40,710 nucleotides of DNA from Oscillospiraceae bacterium (GCA_902795195.1 CADBKF010000006.1:1-40710); one strand, 5' to 3'; shown: positions 24,396 to 32,698, counted from the stretch's first letter. Notes: generated by a model not told the origin, from the letters alone. Numbers and translations are program-made.

Positions 24396-25898
24396 TTACA
24401 GATCGTAGATCTCGGTGAATTTCTTTTCCAGATAGTCGGTGTAGAACTTCGGGTCGAAGGGTGCGCCGAGGGCCTGTTCCAGAAGGACGGAGGGATCGTA
24501 CAGCCCGCCGAACTTCCAGATGTGCGCCTCGAGCCAGTCGGCCACGGGCTTGAGATCGCCCCGGGCGACCGCGCCGTCGACGTCGACAGTCTCCTTCATC
24601 TTGGTGAGCATCTGCGCGCCGTAGGCAGAGCCCAGCGCGTAGGACGGGAAATAGCCCACGTTACCGTTGGCCCAGTGGCTGTCCTGCAGGCAGCCGCGGC
24701 GGTCGTCCGGCACGTCGATGCCGAGGTATTCCTTGTACTTTGCGTTCCAGGCCTTCGGCACGTCCATGACGTCGAGCTTGCCGGCAAAGAGCTCCTTTTC
24801 GATCTCATAGCGGACCAGCACATGCAGCGCGTAGGTCAGCTCGTCTGCCTCCGTGCGGATGAGCGAGGGCTCGGCCTTGTTGGCGGCCAGGTACAGCTGC
24901 TCGGGCGTGACGCCCGCCATCTGCGCAGGGAAATACTCGCAGAGCTTGGGGTAGATGGCGGAAACGAAGGCCCGGCTGCGGCCGATCAGATTCTCCATGA
25001 AGCGGGACTGGCTCTCGTGGATGGACATCGACACGCCGCCGGAGAGCACGGTGTTCTCCAGCTCGTCGCCGCTGTGCAGCTCATAGAGCGCATGGCCGCC
25101 CTCGTGGATGACCGAGTACATCGAGGAGAGGAAGCTGTCCTCATGATAGTGCGTGGTGATGCGCACGTCCTTCTTGTTGAAGCCCGTGGTGTAGGGGTGC
25201 TCGGTCTCGCCGATGGAGCAGCGCTTGCGGTCGATCGTGATCAGCTCCATCAGGTAGTCCGAGAAGGGCCGCTGCTCGTTGGCGGTGAAGATCTTGCCCT
25301 CGATGCAGCTGCAGTCCACCTGCGGCTTCTCCATGACCCGGTGCAGCAGCGGCACGATCTTTTCCTTGAGTGCCTCGAAGAATTCGTCGGTCTTCTCCTT
25401 GGTCAGGCCCTTTTCGTACATGTCCAGCTGCACGTCGTAGGGGTCGAGATCGGGCTTGTAGTATTTGGCAAAGCGGATGTTGGTGTCGAAAATCTGCTTG
25501 AGGTACGGCGCGAAGCTGGCAAAGTCGTTTTCGAGCTTCGCCTTGTGCCAGACGGCGTTGGCGTTGTTGAGCAGGGACACATAGGCCACATACTCTTCCT
25601 GCGGGATGGAGGCGGTGTACTCGTTGTTGCGGCGGAAGACCTCGACCTCGCGGCGCTGCTGGAAGTCCAGCTCGTCACGGTGTTCCCAGAGAAAGTCCAC
25701 GGCGTTTTTGAGCTCCTCGCCGGTCTCGATCTGATAGGCCAGGCCGGAGAGGTACTCCATGGTCTCGCCGCGGCCGAGGTAGGATTCCTCCGGCGCCGCG
25801 GTGTCGCCGTCGTAGTACATGACGCCCATCGCATGTGAAAGCGCATGGGCCTCTTTGATCTTCTGTCTGAACAATGCAAATGCTTCTTGTGTGGTCAT
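24396..25898 (-). CDS. M32 family carboxypeptidase (Taq type)
   Basis: This 500-residue protein has the usual length and fold markers of thermostable carboxypeptidase 1. The zinc motif HEGGHALYE fits HExxH, with the third ligand Glu in IHESQSR. Family motifs RTEADELTY and LQDSHWANGNVGYFPSYALG are present. It removes C-terminal residues from peptides in the cytoplasm, proline excepted in studied members. The start is supported by GGAGAAG upstream. It lies 37 bases after gdhA on the same strand, so the two may share a transcript. A terminator follows. Confidence 0.93.
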   Translation of the reverse strand: MTTQEAFALFRQKIKEAHALSHAMGVMYYDGDTAAPEESYLGRGETMEYLSGLAYQIETGEELKNAVDFLWEHRDELDFQQRREVEVFRRNNEYTASIPQEEYVAYVSLLNNANAVWHKAKLENDFASFAPYLKQIFDTNIRFAKYYKPDLDPYDVQLDMYEKGLTKEKTDEFFEALKEKIVPLLHRVMEKPQVDCSCIEGKIFTANEQRPFSDYLMELITIDRKRCSIGETEHPYTTGFNKKDVRITTHYHEDSFLSSMYSVIHEGGHALYELHSGDELENTVLSGGVSMSIHESQSRFMENLIGRSRAFVSAIYPKLCEYFPAQMAGVTPEQLYLAANKAEPSLIRTEADELTYALHVLVRYEIEKELFAGKLDVMDVPKAWNAKYKEYLGIDVPDDRRGCLQDSHWANGNVGYFPSYALGSAYGAQMLTKMKETVDVDGAVARGDLKPVADWLEAHIWKFGGLYDPSVLLEQALGAPFDPKFYTDYLEKKFTEIYDL

Positions 25899-25935
25899 AT
25901 CGCTTCTCCGTTTCTATGGTATGATGACCACTACA

Positions 25936-27285
25936 TCAGAACACGCCCTGCTCGAGCATGGCGGTGGCGACCTTCTTGAAGCCGGCGATGTTGGCGCCTG
26001 CCACCAGGTCGTAGCCCAGGCCGAACTCCTCGGCTGCCTCGGCGGAAACGCGGTGGATCGTCTCCATCATGCGGTGCAGCTGGCGGTCGACCTCGTCGGC
26101 CGTCCAGACCAGGCGCTCGCTGTTCTGCGCCATCTCGAGGGCCGACACGCCCACGCCACCGGCGTTGACCGCCTTGGACGGCGCCACGATCATGCCCTTC
26201 TGGCTTCTCAGGAAGGCCAGCGCGTCGTTGGTCGTCGGCATATTGGCGACCTCGATGTAATACTTGATGCCGTTGGCGGCGATCTTCTCGGCGGAGTCCA
26301 TCTTCACGTCGTTCTGCATCGCAGACGGCATCACGATGTCGACCTTGCGGCCCCAGGGCTTCTCGCCCGGGAAGAACTCGACACCGAACTTGTCGGCGTA
26401 GTCCTGCACGCGGTTGCGGTTGGAGGCGCGCATCTCGAGCAGGTAGTTGATCTTCTCCTCGGTGGTCACGCCGTCGGGATCGTAGACGTAGCCGTCCGGG
26501 CCGGACAGGGTCACGACCTTGGCGCCCAGCTCCGTCGCCTTCTTGCAGATGCCCCAGGTCACGTTGCCGAAGCCCGCGCAGGCGATCGTCTTGCCCTGGA
26601 TGTCCTCGCCCTCGTGCTTGAGGACTTCATTCAGATAGTAGACCGCGCCGTAGCCGGTGGCCTCGGGACGGATGACGGAGCCGCCGTAGCTCAGGCCCTT
26701 GCCGGTCAGAACGCCGTTTTCAAAGGTGCCCTTGAGTCTGCGGTACTGGCCGAACAGGTAGCCGATCTCGCGGCCGCCCACGCCCATGTCGCCGGCGGGC
26801 ACGTCGATGTCGGGCCCGATGTAGCGGTAGAGCGCGGTCATGAAGCTCTGGCAGAAGCGCATGATCTCGGCGTCGGACTTGCCGGTGGGGTCAAAGTCGG
26901 AGCCGCCCTTGCCGCCGCCGATGGGAAGACCGGTCAGCGCGTTCTTGAAGATCTGCTCGAAGCCCAGGAACTTGATGATGCCGGGATAGACGTTCTTCTG
27001 GAAGCGCAGGCCGCCCTTGTAGGGGCCGATGGCGCCGTTGAACTGGCAGCGGTAGCCGGTGTTGGTGTGATACTTGCCCTCGTCGTCCATCCAGGTCACG
27101 CGGAAGGTGAACATTCTTTCCGGCTCCACGATGCGGCCGAGGATGTCGAACTTCTCATACTCAGGATGGGCGTTGACCAGCGGGTCGAGAGAGGAGAGGA
27201 CCTCCTCGATGGTCTGTACGAATTCGGGCTCGTTTGCGTGCTTCTGCTTTACGGATGCAATCGTGCGCTCAATATATGCGTTCAT
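25936..27285 (-). CDS. gdhA: Glutamate dehydrogenase
   Basis: This 449-residue protein matches the hexameric bacterial glutamate dehydrogenase in length. The glutamate-binding and catalytic segments are intact: GPYKGGLRFQ, LPIGGGKGGSDFDPTG, DVPAGDMGVGGREIGYL, and the Rossmann segment CAGFGNVTWG. The family can be NADP- or NAD-linked; the overall likeness to the NADP assimilatory type is the better fit, but I cannot settle it from sequence alone. Its start lies 15 bases after serA, and M32 follows by 37, which suggests a single transcript. It links 2-oxoglutarate and ammonia to glutamate, the amino donor used by SerC encoded upstream. Confidence 0.95.
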   Translation of the reverse strand: MNAYIERTIASVKQKHANEPEFVQTIEEVLSSLDPLVNAHPEYEKFDILGRIVEPERMFTFRVTWMDDEGKYHTNTGYRCQFNGAIGPYKGGLRFQKNVYPGIIKFLGFEQIFKNALTGLPIGGGKGGSDFDPTGKSDAEIMRFCQSFMTALYRYIGPDIDVPAGDMGVGGREIGYLFGQYRRLKGTFENGVLTGKGLSYGGSVIRPEATGYGAVYYLNEVLKHEGEDIQGKTIACAGFGNVTWGICKKATELGAKVVTLSGPDGYVYDPDGVTTEEKINYLLEMRASNRNRVQDYADKFGVEFFPGEKPWGRKVDIVMPSAMQNDVKMDSAEKIAANGIKYYIEVANMPTTNDALAFLRSQKGMIVAPSKAVNAGGVGVSALEMAQNSERLVWTADEVDRQLHRMMETIHRVSAEAAEEFGLGYDLVAGANIAGFKKVATAMLEQGVF

Positions 27286-27300
27286 GGTTCAGAATCTCCT

Positions 27301-28206
27301 TTAAAAATTCTCGATGATGCTGACGATCTCGGTACCGATGCGCTTCTGGGCCTCCTGGGTGGCGGCGCCGATGTGCGGCGTGCAGGAGACCATGGGGTGA
27401 TTGTACAGCGCGGGGTTCTGCGACGGCTCGCTGGCCCAGACGTCCAGGCCGGCAGCGCGGACCTTGCCGCTCTCGAGCGCGGCCAGCAGGGCCGCCTCAT
27501 CCACGTTGGTGCCGCGGGAGGTGTTGATGATGCACACGCCGTCCTTCATCTTGGCGATGTTCTCGGCGTTGATCAGCGCGCCGCCGTCCACGGCGGGGGC
27601 ATGGACGCTGATGAAGTCGGACTTTGCCAGCAGCTCGTCCATCTCCACATAGGGGATGCCCAGCTGTTCCTCGATGCCGGGGATGTGATAGATATCGAAC
27701 GTGATGACGTTCATGCCGATGGCCTTGGCCATGACGCCCAGGTGCTGGCCGATGCGGCCGAAGCCGACGATGCCCAGGGTCTTGCCCTGCAGCTCGATGC
27801 CCTTGCCGTAGGCCTTCTTTTCCCACTTGCCCTCGCGCATGGTGTGGCCGGCGACGGAGAGATAGCGGGCGCAGGCGAACATGTGGCCCAGGGCCAGCTC
27901 CGCCACGGACTGACTGGAGGCCTTGGGGGTGTTCTTCACGGTGATGCCGTTTGCCTCGGCGTACTTGACGTCGATGTTGTCCACGCCGACGCCGCCGCGG
28001 ATGATGAGCTTGAGCCTTCCACCCTTGGCCTCGTCGATGTGGTTGGCGCGCACCTTGGTCTTGGAGCGGACGACAACCGCGTCAAACTCCCGCAGCGCGG
28101 CGCCCAGCTGATCGGGCTCATAGAACTGCTCAACGACCTCGTGACCCTTCTCTCTGAGCGCAGCCATTGCGCTCTTGTCCATGCCGTCAGTTACCAGAAT
28201 TCTCAT
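27301..28206 (-). CDS. serA: D-3-phosphoglycerate dehydrogenase, short form
   Basis: This 301-residue protein is a D-2-hydroxyacid dehydrogenase with NAD motif GIVGFGRIGQ and catalytic motifs IINTSRGTNVDE, DVWASEP and CTPHIGAAT. It lacks the C-terminal ACT domain that mediates serine feedback in long SerA proteins. The nearby serC gene makes the phosphoglycerate role likely over other hydroxyacids. AAGGAG precedes the ATG. gdhA starts 15 bases downstream. Upstream, a RAYT gene and REP hairpins separate it from serC by about 730 bases. Confidence 0.9.
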   Translation of the reverse strand: MRILVTDGMDKSAMAALREKGHEVVEQFYEPDQLGAALREFDAVVVRSKTKVRANHIDEAKGGRLKLIIRGGVGVDNIDVKYAEANGITVKNTPKASSQSVAELALGHMFACARYLSVAGHTMREGKWEKKAYGKGIELQGKTLGIVGFGRIGQHLGVMAKAIGMNVITFDIYHIPGIEEQLGIPYVEMDELLAKSDFISVHAPAVDGGALINAENIAKMKDGVCIINTSRGTNVDEAALLAALESGKVRAAGLDVWASEPSQNPALYNHPMVSCTPHIGAATQEAQKRIGTEIVSIIENF

Positions 28207-28235
28207 TTCAATGCATTCTCCTTACATGATGTTCT

Positions 28236-28258
28236 GTAGGGGCGAGCATTGCTCGCCC
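28236..28258. repeat. REP hairpin left of RAYT gene
   Basis: The palindrome GGGCGAGCATTGCTCGCCC with the GTAG head on its left is in inverted orientation to the four copies right of the RAYT gene. The RAYT stop codon lies two bases away. Confidence 0.85.
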
Positions 28259-28259
28259 G

Positions 28260-28739
28260 TCATTCTTCACGATAATATCGATCCAATGTCCATTTGAGCG
28301 GATTGTTTTCAATATAGGTCCAGATTTCCTGATAATCCGCACGCCCACGGATCACATGGTCATGAAAGCCTTTTTGCCAAATCGATGCGCCCAGTTCTTT
28401 TGTAACCTTGCCTTTCATCTGCTGTATGATGCGGGAAACGTTTGGCGCCTGCTCACCGGTTTCCCTAATCCATAGCAGCAGGTGCAGATGGTTTGGCATG
28501 ACTACATATTTTACCACTTCTGCTGCCGTATAATGCTTTGGAATATCCAAAATTGCAGCCTCTACCGTCTTTCCGAAGCTGCTCAGCTCGACATATGCCG
28601 GTCGAGCAGCGCTCGTCTCTACGACCCGGCCGAGCATGTGCCGTTTTTCGGCAGTACAGATGGTGATAAAATAGAGATACGGCAAGCTATAGTCAAATGA
28701 CGGGAGCCGATTTGGTTTTCTTTGGGGAAGGTCTGTCAT
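28260..28739 (-). CDS. REP-associated tyrosine transposase (RAYT, Y1_Tnp superfamily)
   Basis: This 159-residue protein has the HUH-type nuclease motif MPNHLHLLLW (His84 and His86) and the family C-terminus DYQEIWTYIENNPLKW, where Tyr136 or Tyr142 is the likely nucleophile. RAYT proteins are single-copy relatives of IS200/IS605 transposases that cut and join REP palindromes in single-stranded DNA. The gene is flanked by inverted REP hairpins (28236-28258 and 28753-28775) and then three more tandem copies, which is the classic REP/RAYT arrangement. It is inserted between serC and serA on the same strand. The motifs are complete, so activity is plausible. Confidence 0.9.
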   Translation of the reverse strand: MTDLPQRKPNRLPSFDYSLPYLYFITICTAEKRHMLGRVVETSAARPAYVELSSFGKTVEAAILDIPKHYTAAEVVKYVVMPNHLHLLLWIRETGEQAPNVSRIIQQMKGKVTKELGASIWQKGFHDHVIRGRADYQEIWTYIENNPLKWTLDRYYREE

Positions 28740-28752
28740 GATGGCCTTTCAC

Positions 28753-28930
28753 GGGCGAGCATTGCTCGCCCCTACGTTGTTTTTTAAGGCTTGTGCGGAT
28801 CAGCGGGCGAGCAATGCTCGCCCCTACGTTGTTTCCTGGTGCTTGTGCGGACTGGCGGGCGAGCAATGCTCGCCCCTACGTTGTTTTTGGTGCTTGTGCG
28901 GATCGGCGGGCGAGCAATGCTCGCCCCTAC
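28753..28930. repeat. Tandem array of four REP hairpins, 51-52 bp period
   Basis: Copies lie at 28753-28775, 28805-28827, 28857-28879 and 28908-28930, each GGGCGAGCAATGCTCGCCC plus a CTAC tail (the first has ATT at its centre). Spacers are conserved too (ACGTTGTTT... TGCTTGTGCGGA). The array runs from the RAYT 5' side to two bases before the serC stop codon. Confidence 0.92.
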
Positions 28931-28932
28931 GC

Positions 28933-30015
28933 TCAATGTTCGGCCTCGAATTTTTTCAGGCACTCGACCAGGGCTTCGACGCCTTCGATGGGCATGGCGT
29001 TGTAGACGCTCGCGCGCAGGCCGCCGACGGATTTGTGGCCCTTGAGGTTCTCAAAGCCGGCCGCCTTGGTGTAGGCGATGACCTCGGCGTCGAGGTCCTT
29101 GTCGCCGGTCACAAACGGGATGTTCATGAGGGAGCGGTCCTCCGGAACGACCGTGCCCTTGAAGAGCTTGGACTGATCCAGGAAGTCGTAGAAGACCTTC
29201 GCCTTGGCAATGTTGATCTTTTCCATCTCGCCCAGGCCGCCCAGACTCTTGAGGTACTTGAAGACCTTGCCGCAGACGTAGATCGCCCAGCAGTTGGGGG
29301 TGTTGTACATGGATCCGGCGTCGGCGTGGGTCTTGTACTGCAGGTAGATGGGCAGGTTGGTCAAATCGTCGCGGATGAGGTCCTCGCGGATGATCACGAT
29401 GGCCAGGCCCGCGGGGCCGACGTTCTTCTGCACGCCGCCGTAGATCAGGCCGTAGTCCGCCACGTTGCAGGGACGGGAGAGGAACATGGAGCTCTGGTCG
29501 GAGACCAGGACGTGACCCTTGGTGTTGGGCAGCTTGTTCCAGGTGACGCCGTGGATCGTCTCGTTTTCGCAGATGTAGATGTAGTCGGTGTCCTCGGGGA
29601 TGTCCAGATCCGAGCAGTCGGGGATGTAGGTGTAGTTCTTGTCCTTGGAGGAGGCGGCCACGATGACCTCGCCCACCTTCTTGGCCTCGGCGATGGCCTT
29701 CTTCGACCACGCGCCGGTCTCGATGTAGACGGCCTTGCCGTTCTTCATGAGGTTCATGGGGATCATGGAGAACTGCAGCGTTGCGCCGCCCTGGATAAAG
29801 AGGACCTTGTAGTTGTCGGGAATGCCCATGAGCTCGCGCAGGTCGGCCTCCGCCTCATCGATGATCTGCTGGAAGACCTTGGAGCGATGGGACATTTCCA
29901 TCACGCACATACCGCTGCCGCGGTAGTTCATCATTTCGTCCCGGATCTCCTCCAGAACAGGCTCCGGCATCGTGGCGGGGCCGGCGGAAAAGTTGTAGGT
30001 GCGTCCGTACTTCAT
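28933..30015 (-). CDS. serC: Phosphoserine aminotransferase
   Basis: This 360-residue protein matches SerC in length and motifs: NFSAGPATMPEPVLEE at the start, GGATLQFSMIPMNL, ENETIHGVTW, SDQSSMFLSRP and the PLP lysine in GGVQKNVGPAG. It turns 3-phosphohydroxypyruvate and glutamate into phosphoserine and 2-oxoglutarate. The ATG at 30015 follows AGGAGG by seven bases; upstream in-frame codons are leader. The promoter is at 30089-30117. serA lies downstream beyond the REP/RAYT insertion and gdhA after that, so the glutamate supply is nearby. The C-terminal region contains the expected KSVGGLRASVYNA segment. Confidence 0.95.
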   Translation of the reverse strand: MKYGRTYNFSAGPATMPEPVLEEIRDEMMNYRGSGMCVMEMSHRSKVFQQIIDEAEADLRELMGIPDNYKVLFIQGGATLQFSMIPMNLMKNGKAVYIETGAWSKKAIAEAKKVGEVIVAASSKDKNYTYIPDCSDLDIPEDTDYIYICENETIHGVTWNKLPNTKGHVLVSDQSSMFLSRPCNVADYGLIYGGVQKNVGPAGLAIVIIREDLIRDDLTNLPIYLQYKTHADAGSMYNTPNCWAIYVCGKVFKYLKSLGGLGEMEKINIAKAKVFYDFLDQSKLFKGTVVPEDRSLMNIPFVTGDKDLDAEVIAYTKAAGFENLKGHKSVGGLRASVYNAMPIEGVEALVECLKKFEAEH

Positions 30016-30088
30016 AGTGTTTCCTCCTGAAAACATGTTTTCTTGTGGAATTTGTTTAAAAAAATTGCTTTCCCAGCGGTCTGTTTTT

Positions 30089-30143
30089 ATTATACATCCA
30101 CAATTCAAAATAATCAATACAAAAACTGTTAGAAAACCTAACA
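30089..30143 (-). promoter_or_regulatory. serC promoter with upstream dyad
   Basis: On the minus strand TTGATT and TATAAT are spaced by 17 bases. Just upstream is the dyad TGTTAG-5-CTAACA (30127-30143), a possible activator site. Confidence 0.65.
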
Positions 30144-30199
30144 TTTTTTCAGCTTTTCGATTTTTCAGAGATTTGCACAAAAAATCATCACATTTCTTG

Positions 30200-30227
30200 T
30201 TGACAAATCCGGATTTCGTGGTAGAAT
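30200..30227 (+). promoter_or_regulatory. thrS promoter
   Basis: Consensus TTGACA and TAGAAT are separated by 16 bases, just before the T-box leader and divergent from serC. Confidence 0.8.
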
Positions 30228-30229
30228 AA

Positions 30230-30569
30230 GCTCGAACAAAGGCCTTGACGAGGACCGGCCTGCCGGACGTCTTGCAGAGAGCGCCGCAGCTGGTGAAAGC
30301 GGCGCAGACCGAACGCAGTGACCCACCGCCTCCGAGCCGTTTGGATGAACCGTGCTGACAGGAATGTCATTCTGAGCGCAGTGAAGAATCTGAAAAAAGA
30401 TCGTATCGATTCTTCGTCGCACGCGCCTGAGAATGACAGCATCGAAGCTGCATGCAGTAAGTCAAACCGGGTGCGCCCGTTAAAGCGTCAATGAGTGGCA
30501 GCTTCGGCTGCAACCAGGGTGGAACCGTGGATTTTATTCACCCCTGATTCAATCAGGGGTGATTTTTTT
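30230..30569 (+). ncRNA. Threonine T-box leader (riboswitch) with inserted palindrome
   Basis: The T-box sequence AGGGTGGAACCGTGG is at 30516-30530, and its TGGA can pair with the UCCA 3' end of tRNA-Thr. A terminator hairpin (30538-30549/30551-30562) followed by seven T's completes the switch. Stem I lies at about 30230-30337, closed by GCTCG/CGAGC, and has an AGAGAG bulge. An ACC threonine codon near 30321-30327 is at the position expected of the specifier. Uncharged tRNA-Thr should allow read-through into thrS. A TGTCATTCTGAG palindrome (30365-30438) sits between Stem I and the antiterminator, making the leader longer than usual. Confidence 0.9.
30365..30438. repeat. TGTCATTCTGAG palindrome, copy 2, inside T-box leader
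   Basis: TGTCATTCTGAG and CTGAGAATGACA form the ends, with GAAGAATC/GATTCTTC inside. It is the same family as 20238-20327. It would fold as an independent hairpin in the leader RNA. Confidence 0.8.
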
Positions 30570-30584
30570 ATTGCCCCTCACGCC

Positions 30585-30677
30585 GTAGGGACAAGCCTCG
30601 CTTGTCCGCGGACGCGCACCGGATGGCGGGTTGGTAACCCGCGCTACGGACGGCGGACGAGCACGGCTCGTCCCTAC
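30585..30677. repeat. Three REP-like hairpins in thrS leader
   Basis: Hairpins lie at 30585-30607 (GGGACAAG..CTTGTCC), 30625-30649 (GGCGGGTT..AACCCGC) and 30655-30677 (GGACGAGC..GCTCGTCC). All carry GTAGG/CTAC-type heads like the RAYT-linked REPs. They fill the stretch between the T-box terminator and the ribosome site. Confidence 0.75.
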
Positions 30678-30702
30678 ATGAAAATAAGGAGGAAACAAAA
30701 CA

Positions 30703-32499
30703 ATGTCCGAAGAAAATCTGTACACATTTGAAAACGAAGCCTACCGCAAGACCTACTGGCACACCTGCTCGCACATCATGGCGCAGGCGGTCAAGCGTCT
30801 GTGGCCCGAGGTCAAGCTCGCCATCGGCCCGTCCATCGACCTGGGCTGGTACTACGACTTCGACGCGCCCTTTGCCTTCAACAACGACCATCTGGCGCAG
30901 ATCGAGGCCGAAATGAAGAAAATCTGCAAGGAGCGCCTGCACATCGAGCGCAGCGAAAAGCCCCGCGCCGAAGCCATCGCCTATATGGAAGGCAGAGAAG
31001 AGCCCTACAAGGTGGAGCTGATCAACGATCTGCCCGAGGACGCGGCGATCTCCTTCTACACCCAGGGCGAGTTCACCGACCTCTGCGCCGGCCCGCATCT
31101 GGACTCCACCGGCAGAGTCAAGCACAACGGCTTCAAGCTGACCAAGTCCTGCGGCGCCTACTGGCGCGGCGACTCCAACCGCAAGATGCTCCAGCGCATC
31201 TACGGCGTGGCCTTCCCCACCAAGGAAGAGCTCCAGGCCTACCTCGACCAGCAGGCCGAGGCCCTCAAGCGCGACCACAACAAGCTCGGCCGCGAGCTGG
31301 AATACTTCACGACGGTCGACGTCATCGGCCAGGGCCTGCCCATCATCCTGCCCAAGGGCGCCCGCACGATCCAGAAGCTGCAGCGCTGGATCGAGGACGT
31401 AGAGAAGAAGCGCGGCTATCAGCTCACCAAGACCCCGTTCATGGCCAAGCGCGACCTCTACCGGATCTCCGGCCACTGGGATCACTACCGCGACGGCATG
31501 TTCATCCTGGGCGACCCGGACGACGAAACCAAGGACTGCTACGCGCTGCGCCCCATGACCTGCCCGTTCCAGTACCAGGTCTTCCTCAACCGCGCCCGCT
31601 CCTACCGCGACCTGCCCATGCGCCTGGGCGAGACCTCTACCCTGTTCCGCAACGAGGATTCCGGCGAGATGCACGGCCTGATCCGCGTGCGTCAGTTCAC
31701 GATCTCCGAGGGCCATCTGGTGCTGCGTCCCGAGCAGCTCGAGGACGAGTTCAAGGACTGCCTGGAGCTGGCCAAGTACTGCCTCGACACCGTGGGCATG
31801 CTGGAAAACTGCTCCTTCCGCTTCTCCCAGTGGGACCCCGCCAACCCCAACAACAAGTATGAGGGCACCGCCGAGCAGTGGGAGAAGGCCCAGGCCACGA
31901 TGAAGACCATCCTCGACGATCTGGGTGTGGAATACACGATCGGCATCGACGAGGCCGCCTTCTACGGCCCGAAGCTGGACATCCAGTACAAGAACGTCTT
32001 CGGCAAGGAGGACACCATCGTCACGATCCAGATCGACATGCTGCTGGCCCAGCGCTACGGCATGGAGTACACCGACGCCGACGGCCAGAAGAAGACGCCC
32101 TATATCATCCACCGAACCAGCCTCGGCTGCTATGAGCGCACGCTGGCCTACCTCATTGAGCGCTATGCCGGCGCCCTGCCCATGTGGATGATGGCCGAGC
32201 AGGTCCGGGTGCTGCCCATCACCGACCGCGCCCACGACTACGCGGCAGAGCTGGTCCGCCGTCTGCGCGCCGAGGACATCGACGCCGAGGGCGACTACCG
32301 CTCCGAGAAGCTGGGCTACAAGATCCGCGAGGCCCAGGTGCAGAAGATCCCCTACATGCTGGTCATCGGCGACCGCGACATCGAAAACGGCACGGTCTCC
32401 GTCCGCACCAGAGGCGGCGAGGATCTGGGCGCGATGAGCCCCGAGGACTTCATCGCCCGCTGCCGCAAGCAGATCGACGAGAAGGACCGCAGCTTCTGA
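30703..32499 (+). CDS. thrS: Threonyl-tRNA synthetase lacking the TGS domain
   Basis: This 598-residue protein starts almost directly in the editing domain (HTCSHIMAQAVKRLWP, DLCAGPHL), so the N-terminal TGS domain of typical bacterial ThrRS (about 640 residues) is absent. The class II catalytic core holds RPMTCPF, LFRNEDSGEMHGLIRVRQFT and IIHRTSLGCYER, keeping the zinc ligands Cys, His and His. The anticodon-binding domain is at about 495-590. The sequence around the catalytic cysteine (CPFQYQVF where CPGH is usual) marks a divergent ThrRS branch. AGGAGG lies before the ATG. Expression is controlled by the T-box leader. A strong terminator follows. Confidence 0.95.
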   Translation: MSEENLYTFENEAYRKTYWHTCSHIMAQAVKRLWPEVKLAIGPSIDLGWYYDFDAPFAFNNDHLAQIEAEMKKICKERLHIERSEKPRAEAIAYMEGREEPYKVELINDLPEDAAISFYTQGEFTDLCAGPHLDSTGRVKHNGFKLTKSCGAYWRGDSNRKMLQRIYGVAFPTKEELQAYLDQQAEALKRDHNKLGRELEYFTTVDVIGQGLPIILPKGARTIQKLQRWIEDVEKKRGYQLTKTPFMAKRDLYRISGHWDHYRDGMFILGDPDDETKDCYALRPMTCPFQYQVFLNRARSYRDLPMRLGETSTLFRNEDSGEMHGLIRVRQFTISEGHLVLRPEQLEDEFKDCLELAKYCLDTVGMLENCSFRFSQWDPANPNNKYEGTAEQWEKAQATMKTILDDLGVEYTIGIDEAAFYGPKLDIQYKNVFGKEDTIVTIQIDMLLAQRYGMEYTDADGQKKTPYIIHRTSLGCYERTLAYLIERYAGALPMWMMAEQVRVLPITDRAHDYAAELVRRLRAEDIDAEGDYRSEKLGYKIREAQVQKIPYMLVIGDRDIENGTVSVRTRGGEDLGAMSPEDFIARCRKQIDEKDRSF

Positions 32500-32506
32500 T
32501 TCACGC

Positions 32507-32542
32507 AAAAAATCCCCGGTTCGCCTGAACCGGGGATTTTTT
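32507..32542. terminator. thrS terminator
   Basis: A 16-bp perfect stem (AAAAAATCCCCGGTTC with its complement) around a 4-base loop gives a T-run at the end. Confidence 0.9.
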
Positions 32543-32604
32543 AGGCTGTCAGAAAAGCTCTCGGGGTATGGAGCGCCCGGAAAAGTGGGAAAAGCCCCCA
32601 AGTC

Positions 32605-32644
32605 TGTCATTGCGAACCAGCGCGCACGCTGGTGTGGCAATCCG
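32605..32644. repeat. Palindromic repeat (ATTGCCACACC type), copy 3, inverted
   Basis: TGTCATTGCGAACCAGCG...GGTGTGGCAATCCG is in reverse orientation to copy 4 at 32699-32741. The pair makes a larger inverted repeat of about 140 bases. Confidence 0.75.
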
Positions 32645-32698
32645 TTCTCCTTTCCCCGTTTGTTGGAGCTGCTTGCTTGAAATCGAAGCGTAAAAGTG

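Noticed and set aside
24396-25898. HEGGH motif considered a loss of the HExxH zinc site
   Set aside because: HEGGH still fits HExxH, and the third ligand Glu and other M32 motifs are present, so the enzyme appears intact.
28753-28930. Tandem repeats considered as a CRISPR array
   Set aside because: Repeats are self-palindromic REP hairpins, the spacers are alike rather than unique, there are only four units, and no cas genes are near. A RAYT gene explains them better.
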